Shown here: piece by piece, positions 9,237-17,823 of the stretch
Numbering within the stretch: the stretch's first letter is position 1
How the letters are laid out: each line of letters begins with the position of its first letter
DNA from: Fimadaptatus sp050946055
GTDB taxonomy: Bacteria > Bacillota > Clostridia > Christensenellales > Aristaeellaceae
Reading direction: 5' to 3'
Assembly: GCA_050946055.1 (NCBI GenBank)
Contig: JBMNUB010000009.1
Location: 17,770 to 81,769 of the forward strand
Length of the DNA stretch: 64,000 nt
Made by a program: the position numbers and the translations under genes
Notes under the pieces: model-generated
The model's database searches: none
The model's input: the letters and a program-made list of their open reading frames with translations, nothing else
Told to the model about the DNA's origin: nothing

Positions 9237-9324
9237 ATTTTCTCCTCACGGCGTGAGCAGCGCCCACGCTGGCTTGCATATCGGGACATAGCAAGCGCGG
9301 GCAGGGACATGCCCGCCCGCGCTC

Positions 9325-9562
9325 ATGCTGTCAAAGAAAATCCCGGGAGAGCCGATGCCGCCGCAGGCCTCCCGCCTTCAAATAGCGCCCAGCGACATTT
9401 GCGGTGGACGCGAGGGTATTTTGCGCCCGGAAATCTCATCTGCCAGCGCAAACGCATATTCCATTGAGTTTCCGCGCCCGCAAATCCATTGCGGTTTCAG
9501 CGCAAGCTCAATGGATATCCTCACAAAAGAAGTCTTTCTCCGCTAGCAGGCTTGTCAAAGAG
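9325..9562 (+). repeat. Diverged copy of the interspersed inverted-repeat element
   Basis: Starts with CTGTCAAAGAAAATCCCGGG and ends with GCTTGTCAAAGAGG. It shares GGGAGAGCC, a GGCCTCCCGCC-type arm, AGCGCCCAGCGACATTTGCGG, and a TATTTTG-GGAAATC segment with the copy at 6537-6793 in the same order, but is clearly diverged. It fills the space between gcvPB and lplA. Confidence 0.7.
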
Positions 9563-9620
9563 GCTATTGGGGCAAACTGCTGGCGGACAGTGGCCTGCCC
9601 GCCAGCGGTCATGCTTGCGC

Positions 9621-11042
9621 TTACCAGCTTGCGCGCAGCACGGGATTGCGCGCCGCGCCCACCTCGTCCAATCGGCGCACCTGCGCGCACACCGGCGCTT
9701 CGTGCAGCTCCTCGGGGGAGTTCTGCGCCTTCTGCGCCAGCTCTATGTACGCCTTGGCCGCCGCGTCCAGCGTCTCGGGCGTCTCGGTCTCGGTCGGCTC
9801 GAACATCAGCGCCTCGTGTACTATCAGCGGGAAGTACATCGTCGGCGGATGCATGCGGCGATCCAGCGCGCCCTTGGCTATGTCCATGGCGGACACGCCG
9901 GTCTGCTTCTTCATCTCCTCCAGCGTCAGCACGAACTCGTGCATGCATATGCCCGCAAACGCGGGAGTATACGCGGGCAGCATGGCGTTAAGCAGATAGT
10001 TGGCGTTGAGCACAGCGCCGCGCGCCGCCTCGGGTATGCCCTCGCGACCCAGCGACATTATGTACGCCAGCGCGCGCATTACCACAAGGTAGTTGCCATA
10101 GAAGCTGCGCACCTTGCCCACGCTGTCCTCGCTCCAATAGAGCTTGAGATCGTCACTCACGCGCGGGTTGGGCAGGAACTTCTCCAGTATGCGCTTGCAG
10201 CCCACAGGGCCGCTGCCCGGGCCGCCGCCGCCGTGCGGCGTGGAGAAGGTCTTGTGCAGGTTGAGATGCACCACGTCAAAGCCCATGTCGCCCGGACGCG
10301 CTATGCCCATTATGGCGTTTAAGTTAGCGCCATCGTAATAGCACAGTCCGCCCGCGTCATGCACTATGCGGGTTATCTCGCCTATGTTGTGGTCGAACTT
10401 GCCCACGGTGTTGGGGTTGGTGAGCATGAGACCTGCGGTGTCCTCGCCCACGGCGGCGCGCAGTGCCTCTATGTCCACAAGGCCGTCGGGCGTGGAGGGT
10501 ATGCTGACCACGGTGAAGCCGTCCATGACCGCGCTGGCGGGATTGGTGCCGTGCGCGGAGTCGGGAACGATTATCTTCTTGCGCTTAACATCGCCGCGGC
10601 TCAGGTGATACGCCTTTATCAGCATCATGCCGGTGAACTCGCCATGCGCGCCCGCAGCGGGCTGGAAGGTCATGGCATCCATGCCGGTTATCTCGCACAG
10701 GTACTTTTCGGCGAGCTTGAGCGCGCGCAGGCTGCCCTTTACGCTCTCCTCGTCCTGCAGCGGATGCACGCCCGCAAAGCCGGGCAGCGCCGCCACGTCC
10801 TCATTGAGCGCGGGGTTGTACTTCATGGTGCAGGAGCCCAGCGGATAGAAGCCGCTGTTCACGCCAAACGCGCCATGGCTCAGCTCGGTATAGTGGCGCG
10901 CCAGCTCGTTCTCGCTTATCTCGGGCAGGCGCACGCGCATGGAGCGCTTTATGCCCTGCGCAGGTTCAGCGCGCGGCACGTCCAGCTCGGGCAGGTAGTT
11001 CGTATGCCGCCCTGCGCGGCTGCGTTCAAACAGCGTAAGCAT
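9621..11042 (-). CDS. gcvPB: Glycine dehydrogenase (decarboxylating) subunit 2
   Basis: The 473-residue protein is the C-terminal half of the P-protein, which with GcvPA forms the PLP-dependent glycine decarboxylase and transfers the aminomethyl group to lipoyl-GcvH. The PLP lysine lies in HLNLHKTFSTPHGGGGPGSG, a hallmark sequence. Length agrees with the split form found in Firmicutes. It overlaps the gcvPA stop codon by one base (TGATG) and has AGGAGG 10 bases upstream within gcvPA; a GTG one codon earlier is an alternative start. This is translational coupling of the two subunits. Confidence 0.97.
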   Translation of the reverse strand: MLTLFERSRAGRHTNYLPELDVPRAEPAQGIKRSMRVRLPEISENELARHYTELSHGAFGVNSGFYPLGSCTMKYNPALNEDVAALPGFAGVHPLQDEESVKGSLRALKLAEKYLCEITGMDAMTFQPAAGAHGEFTGMMLIKAYHLSRGDVKRKKIIVPDSAHGTNPASAVMDGFTVVSIPSTPDGLVDIEALRAAVGEDTAGLMLTNPNTVGKFDHNIGEITRIVHDAGGLCYYDGANLNAIMGIARPGDMGFDVVHLNLHKTFSTPHGGGGPGSGPVGCKRILEKFLPNPRVSDDLKLYWSEDSVGKVRSFYGNYLVVMRALAYIMSLGREGIPEAARGAVLNANYLLNAMLPAYTPAFAGICMHEFVLTLEEMKKQTGVSAMDIAKGALDRRMHPPTMYFPLIVHEALMFEPTETETPETLDAAAKAYIELAQKAQNSPEELHEAPVCAQVRRLDEVGAARNPVLRASW

Positions 11043-12358
11043 CACGCATGCACCTCCTCAAGCAGCTTTACCAGCGCGTCTATCTCCTCGCGCGTGTTCA
11101 TCTCGGTGAAGCACCACAGCAGCTTGCCGTCCACGTTCAGGCCGCCCAGCATGTCATGCTGCCCAAGCATGGCGTTCAGCTCATCCGGGCATATCGGGCA
11201 GTTGGTCATGAACTCCATGCCGAACTCGCCTTCGTACACGCGCTCAAAGCCGGGGAGCGCGCATATGCGCTGCGCGGCATAGTGCGCCTTGGACCAGCAC
11301 TGGCTCGCGGCCTCGGTAAGGCCCTCGGGACCCATTGCCGCCATGTACACGGAAGCCGCCATGGCGCACAGCGCCTGATTGGAGCAGATGCTGGAAGAAG
11401 CCTTCTCGCGGCGTATGTGCTGCTCGCGCGCCTGCAGCGTGAGCACGAAGGCGCGCTTGCCCTCGGTGTCCACGGTCTGACCGACTATGCGGCCGGGCAG
11501 CTTGCGCATCAGCTCGCTGCGGCAGGCCATTATGCCCAGATACGGCCCGCCAAAGCTCAGCTCCATGCCCAGCGGCTGGCCTTCCGCCACGCATATGTCC
11601 GCGCCGCATTCGGCGGGCGTCTTGAGGAGCGCCGCCATTATCGGCTGCACGGCCACTATCAGCTTGGCGCCCGCCGCATGCGCGACTTCGGCTATTTGCT
11701 CTATGTCCTCTATCTGGCCAAAGTAGTTGGGCTGCTGCACTACCACGCAGCCCACGTCCGCGCCCAGCGCCGCCTTGAGCGCCTCTATATCGGTCACGCC
11801 GCCCGCCGCGCTCACCTCATATACGGGGCGGTCGCCTGCGTAGGCATAGGTCTTTATGACCTGCCTGAAGTCGGGGTTCACGGTCGCGGACACTATCGCG
11901 CGCAGGCGCTTGCGCTCGCAGCACATGTGTACGGCTTCGGCGGCGGCGCTGGCGCCGTCATACACAGAGGCGTTGGCCACGTCCATGCCGGTCAGCTCGC
12001 ACACCATGGTCTGAAACTCGAATATCGATTGCAGCACGCCCTGGCTTATCTCGGCCTGATAGGGCGTGTACGCGGTCAGGAACTCGTCCTTGTTTATTAC
12101 GCGCTTGACTATCGATGGTATGTAGTGGCGATATGCGCCCGCGCCCCGGAATATGGTGCGGTACACATGGTTTTCGGCGGCCAGCGCGCCCATCTCGCGC
12201 TTTACCTCCAGCTCGCTCTTGCCGGAGGGTATGTCCAGTTCGCCTTTGAACAGCATGTCGTCGGGTATCGCCTGATACATCTCGCGGTAGCTCTTCAGAC
12301 CCAGAGCCTCCAGCATGCGCTGGCGCTCGCCGGGCGTAGAGGGAATATATCCGCCCAT
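11042..12358 (-). CDS. gcvPA: Glycine dehydrogenase (decarboxylating) subunit 1
   Basis: The 438-residue N-terminal half of the split P-protein. The start MGGYIPSTPGERQRMLEALG is the conserved N-terminus of this subunit, and GAGGA lies 8 bases upstream overlapping the end of gcvH, so the longer upstream extension is not used. Family sequences such as YTPYQAEISQGVLQSIFEFQ (near residue 120) and SICSNQALCAM near the C-terminal third are present. It lies directly behind gcvH (1 base between stop and start) and is coupled to gcvPB. Confidence 0.97.
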   Translation of the reverse strand: MGGYIPSTPGERQRMLEALGLKSYREMYQAIPDDMLFKGELDIPSGKSELEVKREMGALAAENHVYRTIFRGAGAYRHYIPSIVKRVINKDEFLTAYTPYQAEISQGVLQSIFEFQTMVCELTGMDVANASVYDGASAAAEAVHMCCERKRLRAIVSATVNPDFRQVIKTYAYAGDRPVYEVSAAGGVTDIEALKAALGADVGCVVVQQPNYFGQIEDIEQIAEVAHAAGAKLIVAVQPIMAALLKTPAECGADICVAEGQPLGMELSFGGPYLGIMACRSELMRKLPGRIVGQTVDTEGKRAFVLTLQAREQHIRREKASSSICSNQALCAMAASVYMAAMGPEGLTEAASQCWSKAHYAAQRICALPGFERVYEGEFGMEFMTNCPICPDELNAMLGQHDMLGGLNVDGKLLWCFTEMNTREEIDALVKLLEEVHA

Positions 12359-12359
12359 A

Positions 12360-12737
12360 TTACTTTTCCTCCGCAATGAACGCCTCGTAAGCGGCGGCAT
12401 CCATAAGCTCGCCCTCCTCGGCTACATCCTCCACCTCTACCAGCCACGCCTCGTAGGGCTTCTCGTTTATTGACTCGGGCGCGTCCAGCAGCTCCTCGTT
12501 GACGGCGCGCACCTTGCCGCTGACCGGGCTGTAAACCGGCGAAACGGCCTTGACCGACTCGACCTCGCAGCAGCTCTCGCCCGCAGTCACATCGTCACCC
12601 GCCTGAGGCAGATCGACAAACACCAGATCGCCCAGTTCCTGCTGAGCATAGTCGGTAAGACCTATGCGCACCGAACCGTCGTCCTGCTTGAGCACCCACT
12701 CGTGAGACTTGCTGTACATCCTGTCGTTCATTATCAT
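12360..12737 (-). CDS. gcvH: Glycine cleavage system H protein
   Basis: The 125-residue lipoyl carrier shuttles the aminomethyl group between P- and T-proteins. The lipoylation lysine is in ESVKAVSPVYSPVSGKV near residue 60. The N-terminus KSHEWVLKQDDG and DLVFVDLPQAGD match the family. GGAGGG is 7 bases before the ATG at 12737; the earlier in-frame ATG contains the Shine-Dalgarno. The region between gcvT and gcvH (12738-12914) is about 180 bases with no gene. Confidence 0.96.
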   Translation of the reverse strand: MIMNDRMYSKSHEWVLKQDDGSVRIGLTDYAQQELGDLVFVDLPQAGDDVTAGESCCEVESVKAVSPVYSPVSGKVRAVNEELLDAPESINEKPYEAWLVEVEDVAEEGELMDAAAYEAFIAEEK

Positions 12738-12914
12738 GATAATACCCTCCATACAATATATTATTTCATTATCCGCGGGCTATGGATTGGGCTCCACTCC
12801 GCCGCCGTATAGACTATTTGATTTATCACAGACTATTTTGCTTCCCCGCACACGACGCTTGACCGCCGCATGCGCTCAAACGGCATATCGCTGCGCCCTA
12901 TGCGCGCCTTATGC

Positions 12915-14015
12915 TCACTCGGCCTTCTTTTTCTTCACGCGGCTGTAGAACGGCAGCGGCACTACCTCGCACTGTATCTTGCGTCCGCGCACCTCTACCT
13001 CCAGCACCGTGCCGACCTCGGCACAGGACAAATCGACCAGCGCCATAGCAGCGGCGTAGTTTATGAACGGGCAATGCGTGCCGCTGGTGGTGTGACCCAC
13101 CTGCACGCCGTCGCGGAACACCGGCAGATGCTCGCGCGCTATGCCGCGGCCTATCATCTTAAGGCCAACGCGCGTCACCTTGGGCTCTCCGCGCTCTATC
13201 ATCGCCTGCCTGCCTATGAAGTCGGGCTTGTCCATCTTGACGAAGCTGCCCAGACCCGTCTCGCGCGGGGATATTTCGTCGTCCATCTCGTGGCCGTACA
13301 GCGGCATGCCCGCTTCCAGGCGCAGCGTATCGCGCGCGCCCAGTCCGCAAGGCACAAGGCCGGACTCGCGCCCGCCCTCAAGCAGCGCGTCCCAGAGCTT
13401 GACCGCATCCCCGGTCGCGCAGTACAGCTCGTATCCCGCCTCGCCTGTGTAGCCCGTGCGCGATATCAGGCAGCGCACGCCGCAGACCGTGGCTTCGGGT
13501 ATGAACGAATAGTACTTGGCGGGCAGCTTGAGTTCCGGCTCCAGCGCCTTCATTATGTCGCGGGAGGCGGGGCCCTGCAGCGCTATCTCGGCGCAGCCGT
13601 CGGATATGTCCGTGAGCTTAGCATCGCCCACCAGATGCGCCTGCATCCACTCCACATCCTTAAAGCGGTTGGAGGCGTTTATGACTATAAGATACTTCTG
13701 CGCATTGTAGCGGTATACCAGCAGATCGTCCACCACGCCGCCGCGCTCGTTGCACATGGGGCTGTAACGCACGCGGCCATCCTCGAGGTCGGTATAGTCG
13801 TTGGTCAGCCACAGGTTGAGGTTCTTGAGCGCATCCGGGCCGGTCAGCATGGCCTCGCCCATGTGCGAAACGTCAAACAGGCCCGCAGCCGTGCGCACGG
13901 CGTTGTGTTCGGCTATCACGCCCTGATACTGAACCGGCAGCAGATAGCCCGCAAACGGCACTATCTTGCCGCCCAGCTGTTCATGCCGCTCGTAAAGCGG
14001 CGTCTTTCTGTCCAT
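12915..14015 (-). CDS. gcvT: Aminomethyltransferase (glycine cleavage T protein)
   Basis: The 366-residue tetrahydrofolate-dependent enzyme releases ammonia from aminomethyl-GcvH and forms methylene-THF. Motifs: TPLYERHEQLGGKIVPFAGY at the N-terminus, AGLFDVSHMGE, and the folate-site region SRTGYTGEAGYELYC. Length (about 364) is standard when starting at 14015, where GGAGG is 8 bases upstream. The open frame continues upstream to 14270, but that extension is the glycine riboswitch and should not be translated. Confidence 0.96.
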   Translation of the reverse strand: MDRKTPLYERHEQLGGKIVPFAGYLLPVQYQGVIAEHNAVRTAAGLFDVSHMGEAMLTGPDALKNLNLWLTNDYTDLEDGRVRYSPMCNERGGVVDDLLVYRYNAQKYLIVINASNRFKDVEWMQAHLVGDAKLTDISDGCAEIALQGPASRDIMKALEPELKLPAKYYSFIPEATVCGVRCLISRTGYTGEAGYELYCATGDAVKLWDALLEGGRESGLVPCGLGARDTLRLEAGMPLYGHEMDDEISPRETGLGSFVKMDKPDFIGRQAMIERGEPKVTRVGLKMIGRGIAREHLPVFRDGVQVGHTTSGTHCPFINYAAAMALVDLSCAEVGTVLEVEVRGRKIQCEVVPLPFYSRVKKKKAE

Positions 14016-14052
14016 TGCGCATACCTCCGTTTTGTTTATATTGGCCGCGCGC

Positions 14053-14108
14053 AAAAGCACAAAGGCGCACAGAGCCGCGCGCAAGGCAGGCTTGCGGCTC
14101 CATGCGCC
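14053..14108 (-). terminator. Attenuator hairpin of the gcv leader
   Basis: On the minus strand a long stem pairs GGCGCATGGAGCCGC with GCGGCTCTGTGCGCC (two mismatches), followed by TTTGTGCTTTT. Its 5' arm starts within the 3' strand of the closing helix of the second glycine aptamer, so ligand binding should prevent hairpin formation and switch the operon on. This mechanism is inferred from the overlap and agrees with known glycine riboswitches. Confidence 0.75.
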
Positions 14109-14290
14109 TCTGTTATATCGCCTGAAAGATTCTCCTGCGCTGCGCGCCGGGATTGCTTCTTCGGCGCCAATGAGAGCGCATAGCGCTCCATCGGCTTTCC
14201 AGAGTCCCGTCCAGATCCGGTCCTTTTGCCTGAGAGTTTGTGCATCTACCCCTTCGGCGGCCAGCTTCATGGCTCTCTCCCTGATCCTTC
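14107..14290 (-). ncRNA. Tandem glycine riboswitch
   Basis: The minus strand contains both aptamers. Aptamer 1: GGGAGAGAGCC, GCCGAAGGGGTA, CTCTCAGGCAAAAGGACCGG. Aptamer 2: GGACTCTGGAAAGCCGA, GCCGAAGAAGCAAT, AATCTTTCAGGC, AACAGAGG. These are the conserved cores of the Rfam glycine riboswitch class with the normal two-aptamer order. It lies about 90 bases upstream of gcvT, with an attenuator between. Confidence 0.95.
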
Positions 14291-14358
14291 ATCCGGGCAT
14301 ATTGCTTTATGCGCTCGCAAACACGAACGTTTTGTTAATGTATCGCGATTACATTCAC

Positions 14359-14387
14359 ATTATAGGCGCTTATTCGCCTTTTGTCAA
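14359..14387 (-). promoter_or_regulatory. Consensus promoter of the gcv riboswitch operon
   Basis: Minus strand TTGACA, 17-base spacer, TATAAT. The -35 box and spacer overlap the last codons and stop of the upstream alpha-L-rhamnosidase gene (V-L-T-K-G-E-stop), an unusually tight arrangement. Confidence 0.88.
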
Positions 14388-16949
14388 TACCGGCACGTCC
14401 GGGCAATCGAATTCATATTCGCCCGAACCGAAATCTTTACGATAGTCGCCCATGCGGAACATGCACAGCGTGTTCTCCGGCACCTTGAGCGACACGGCTA
14501 TCCTGTCGCCCTCGCGGCGCAGCGCAACGGCTATCTCGCCATACAGGCTCTCGTAGCGGCAGCTCAGGTTGTCCCACTCATTGGGCAGCTGCGGCGCGAC
14601 CGAGAAGCGCTTGTAGCCCACCATGCGCTCGTCCACGTTTATGCCGGCCAGCGTCTCCACCATCCAGTCCAGTATGCAGCCATAGGCATAGTGGTTGTAG
14701 GAGTTCATGGCATCGCTCCAGAACGTGCCGTCGGGCTTTATGCCGTCCCAATGCTCCCATATGGTAGTCGCGCCCTGCTTGACCGAGTACAGCCATGAGG
14801 GGAACTCCTCGCGCATAAGCAGCTTTATGGCCACGTCCATGCGGCCATGGCGGCTGAGCGCGTAACACAGGTAGGGCGTGCCGAGGAAGCCGGTGGTGAG
14901 ATGGCCGTCATTGGCGTCTATCAGGCGCACCAGCTCGTCTATCGTGCGCTGAACGGCGTTTTCCGGCACCAGATCGAACATCAGCGCCAGCACGTGCGCG
15001 GTCTGAGTAGGCACGGCCAGACGGCCATGCGGCGTAAAGAACTCGCGCTTAAAGAAGTCCACTATGTCGTTGTGCAGGCGCATGTAGTTGGCGCTCTCGG
15101 CGCTGTATCCCAGCACCTCGGCGGCGCGGCTCATTATCTGGGTGGAATAGGCATAGTACGCCGTAGCGGTCAGCTCGTTGGGCGTCGCGCCCATGTAGCT
15201 GCCCTCCTTGGCGTCCAGCGCCAGCCAGTCGCCAAAGTGGAAGCCGCTATCCCAGTACACGCCGCGCGTGGCCACGCTGCGCACATGCTCCACCCACTTC
15301 TTCATCATGGGATAGTTCTTCTTCAGCTCGCGCTTGTCGCCGTAGCACAGATATAGCGTCCACGGGCATATGGTCGCCGCGTCCGCCCAGCCGCAGGCCG
15401 AATCGCCGTTTTTCAGCACATCGGGTATCACATGCGGTATGCCGCCGCTTTCCAGCTGATCGCAGGCCATGTCGTCCAGCCACTTGGAGTAGAACGCGCG
15501 CGTATCGTTCAGGAAGCAGGCCGTGCGTATGAACACCTGCGCATCGCCCGTCCAGCCCAGACGCTCGTCGCGCTGCGGGCAGTCGGTGGGTACGTCCACG
15601 GAGTTGCCCATGAAGCCCCAGCGCACATTCTCGACCAGGCGGTTGATAAGCTCATTTGAACAGGTGAACTCGCCTGTTGGCTTCATGTCGGAGTCCAGCA
15701 CCACGCCCTCGAAGTTCTCGCTCTGCGCAAAGCCGGGGAACTCTATAACGCGCATGTAGCGGAAGCCCTGGAAGCTGAAGTGCGGCTGGAACACCTCCTC
15801 GCCCTCGCCGGACAAAACGTAATTTATGTCATTGCGCGCCGAGCGCATGTTGGCGGTATAGAAATTGCCGTCCCTGTCCAGCACCTCGGCAAAGCCCAGC
15901 CGCACGCGGTCGCCCTTGCTGCCCGACACCTTTACGCGCACAAAGCCCACCATGTTCTGACCGAAGTCGAACACGGTCTCGCCTGCGGGCGTCTTTATCT
16001 TGGCTATGGGGCGCAGCACCTTCTGCTCGCGCACGAACTCGCCGGTCTGCATGCGCATGACGCTCTTGTCGAACTTCTCCGGCACGCACTTTACGAAGTG
16101 GCCGCTCCCGGTGCTGCGGCACCAGTCGGGATCGACCAGATTCGCGTCATAAGTCTCGCCGTGATACAATTCGCTAAAGGTTATCGGACCCAGCCCGCTC
16201 TGCCAGTCCTCGCCGGTCATGACCGTCTGAGTGCGGCCATCCTTATACCATATGTGCATCTGCACAAACAGCGCATTGCGCGCGCCGCTTAAGTTGCGGT
16301 TGTTCTTCCAGACAAGATCGCCCTTGTACCAGCCCGCGCCCACGACCGCGCCGATCACGTTCTCGCCCTGATGCAGCAGGCCGGTCACGTCGTATGCCTG
16401 CACCTGAAGGCGCTTCTTATAGGACAGGAAGCCGGGCGCGAAGTACGCATCGCCCACCTTGCCGCCGTTCATGTGCAAATCGTACATGCCCAGCGCCGTG
16501 GCGTACACCTTGGCGCGCGCGACCTCGCCGTTTACCTCAAAGCCACGCCTGAAGTATATGCCGCAGGAGTCCTCGGGCTTGTCAAGAGGCGAAGCTATGA
16601 AGTCGGCGCGGAAATCATCCGCATCGAATATGCCGGTTTCAAACATGGACTGCGCCCAGTCGCTCTTTTCGCGGTGATTGTCCTCCACGCGCACGCGGAA
16701 GTAATAGCGCGCATCCGGCTCCAGCGGCTCGCCGCGATACTCGCACAGCTGGCTCTGATCGCCCGCAATGCGGCCGCTGTCCCACAGTATAGAGGCAAAG
16801 TCATCGTCGTGCGACAGCTGTATCTGATAGCTGCACTGAGCGCATCCGCGCGCATCGCTGCGCAGCTTCCAGCTGAAGCGGGGCTTATCCGTGGCTATGC
16901 CTATTGGGGCGGTAAAGTTTTCACATTTAAGGTCATATAAAGAGAGCAT
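14370..16949 (-). CDS. GH78 alpha-L-rhamnosidase
   Basis: The 859-residue enzyme hydrolyses terminal alpha-L-rhamnose from plant glycans such as rhamnogalacturonan side chains or flavonoid glycosides. The GH78 signature TDCPQRDERLGWTGDAQVF is near residue 440; the glutamate in DERLGW is the proposed general acid in characterised relatives. N-terminal beta-sandwich domains precede an (alpha/alpha)6 barrel and a C-terminal beta domain. No signal peptide is visible, suggesting a cytoplasmic enzyme acting on imported oligosaccharides. The ATG at 16949 has GGAGG 8 bases upstream. A TATAAT box sits at 16983-16988. Rhamnose isomerase (rhaA) is 34 kb away in this window. Confidence 0.96.
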   Translation of the reverse strand: MLSLYDLKCENFTAPIGIATDKPRFSWKLRSDARGCAQCSYQIQLSHDDDFASILWDSGRIAGDQSQLCEYRGEPLEPDARYYFRVRVEDNHREKSDWAQSMFETGIFDADDFRADFIASPLDKPEDSCGIYFRRGFEVNGEVARAKVYATALGMYDLHMNGGKVGDAYFAPGFLSYKKRLQVQAYDVTGLLHQGENVIGAVVGAGWYKGDLVWKNNRNLSGARNALFVQMHIWYKDGRTQTVMTGEDWQSGLGPITFSELYHGETYDANLVDPDWCRSTGSGHFVKCVPEKFDKSVMRMQTGEFVREQKVLRPIAKIKTPAGETVFDFGQNMVGFVRVKVSGSKGDRVRLGFAEVLDRDGNFYTANMRSARNDINYVLSGEGEEVFQPHFSFQGFRYMRVIEFPGFAQSENFEGVVLDSDMKPTGEFTCSNELINRLVENVRWGFMGNSVDVPTDCPQRDERLGWTGDAQVFIRTACFLNDTRAFYSKWLDDMACDQLESGGIPHVIPDVLKNGDSACGWADAATICPWTLYLCYGDKRELKKNYPMMKKWVEHVRSVATRGVYWDSGFHFGDWLALDAKEGSYMGATPNELTATAYYAYSTQIMSRAAEVLGYSAESANYMRLHNDIVDFFKREFFTPHGRLAVPTQTAHVLALMFDLVPENAVQRTIDELVRLIDANDGHLTTGFLGTPYLCYALSRHGRMDVAIKLLMREEFPSWLYSVKQGATTIWEHWDGIKPDGTFWSDAMNSYNHYAYGCILDWMVETLAGINVDERMVGYKRFSVAPQLPNEWDNLSCRYESLYGEIAVALRREGDRIAVSLKVPENTLCMFRMGDYRKDFGSGEYEFDCPDVPVLTKGE

Positions 16950-17135
16950 AAGTCCTGCCTCCTCTATGTCATTCATAGCCAGATTATAGCACAACGCCTG
17001 CGAATTGACCAGCCGCAAAATGCCTTGATTTAGCGCCGGGCATTTATGCGAAAGATGGCAAGCGCGCAGGGCCGGCATGTGCAAATGCAGTTTTGACCTC
17101 AATCCATGGCGCGGCGCACCATGCCCGCAAACAGC

Positions 17136-17173
17136 AAAACGCGGACTGTCCCCATTTTTAGGAACAGTCCGCG
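17136..17173 (-). terminator. Terminator of the flavodoxin-like gene
   Basis: Minus strand stem GCGGACTGTTCC against GGGGACAGTCCGC followed by TTTTGCTGTTT, directly after the gene. Confidence 0.75.
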
Positions 17174-17190
17174 CGATATGCTTTATATTA

Positions 17191-17628
17191 TCAGTTTTCA
17201 GCCAGAACAGCGTCTATCTGCTTCTTGGCCCACTCGCCGGCCTTCTTGAGGTCGGCCTCGGTGGGCTGCTGGCCGCCCTTGAGGAAGCCGCCCTTGCCGT
17301 TGGTGATGAGCGTGTCGCCCACTACCTTTATGCCCTTGCTCACGAACACCTGCTTGATGGCGTCGATGGTAGCATGAGCGCCCTTGGGCGAAGTGGTAAA
17401 CAGCGCAACGTGCGCAACACGCTTGGTATCCATGGTGCTGATGAAGGCCTGCATGACCTTATCTATCTTGCCACCCGACTCCTCGCAGCCCAAGAACATG
17501 AGCGGCACGGCTTCAGGCATATATGCGGGCGGCAACGGCTCCTTGGGCTGAGTTGCTATGCGCGCTATGGCTTCTGCGACCATTTCGGCGCTGCCCTTGG
17601 GGCTGGTATAGTGTACACGAGTCTTCAT
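17191..17628 (-). CDS. Flavodoxin-like domain protein
   Basis: The 145-residue cytoplasmic protein begins MKTRVHYTSPKGSAEMVAEA, where the loop SPKGSAE occupies the place of the FMN phosphate-binding loop of flavodoxins (usually T/SxTGNT). MFLGCEESGGKID and VALFTTSPKGAHATID correspond to later flavin-site loops. The altered first loop leaves FMN binding uncertain. The ATG at 17628 has GGGATG about 9 bases upstream. It is a single-gene unit with its own promoter and terminator. Related proteins in Clostridia are annotated as flavodoxin family or BilS-like; the partner is unknown. Confidence 0.75.
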   Translation of the reverse strand: MKTRVHYTSPKGSAEMVAEAIARIATQPKEPLPPAYMPEAVPLMFLGCEESGGKIDKVMQAFISTMDTKRVAHVALFTTSPKGAHATIDAIKQVFVSKGIKVVGDTLITNGKGGFLKGGQQPTEADLKKAGEWAKKQIDAVLAEN

Positions 17629-17663
17629 CAAAATACATCCCTTTCACGCAAGTATTACTTTAT

Positions 17664-17691
17664 ATTATAAAGCCAACTCAGATAAATGCAA
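17664..17691 (-). promoter_or_regulatory. Promoter of the flavodoxin-like gene
   Basis: Minus strand TTGCAT, 16-base spacer, TATAAT, about 35 bases before the start codon. Confidence 0.6.
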
Positions 17692-17823
17692 GCGTATTTG
17701 GCCAGAGTTCATAAAATTGTCTTTATTTAACCTCTCCATAGCGCCATCTTGTGCAAATCATATCGCGGATTTCATAATAGTGAGCTGTGGCGGATGTGTG
17801 GCGAAGCTGTGCCATAGTTTGCA

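Noticed and set aside
14016..14270. N-terminal extension of gcvT
   Set aside because: The sequence is the glycine riboswitch and attenuator; the true start at 14015 has a Shine-Dalgarno and gives the normal length.
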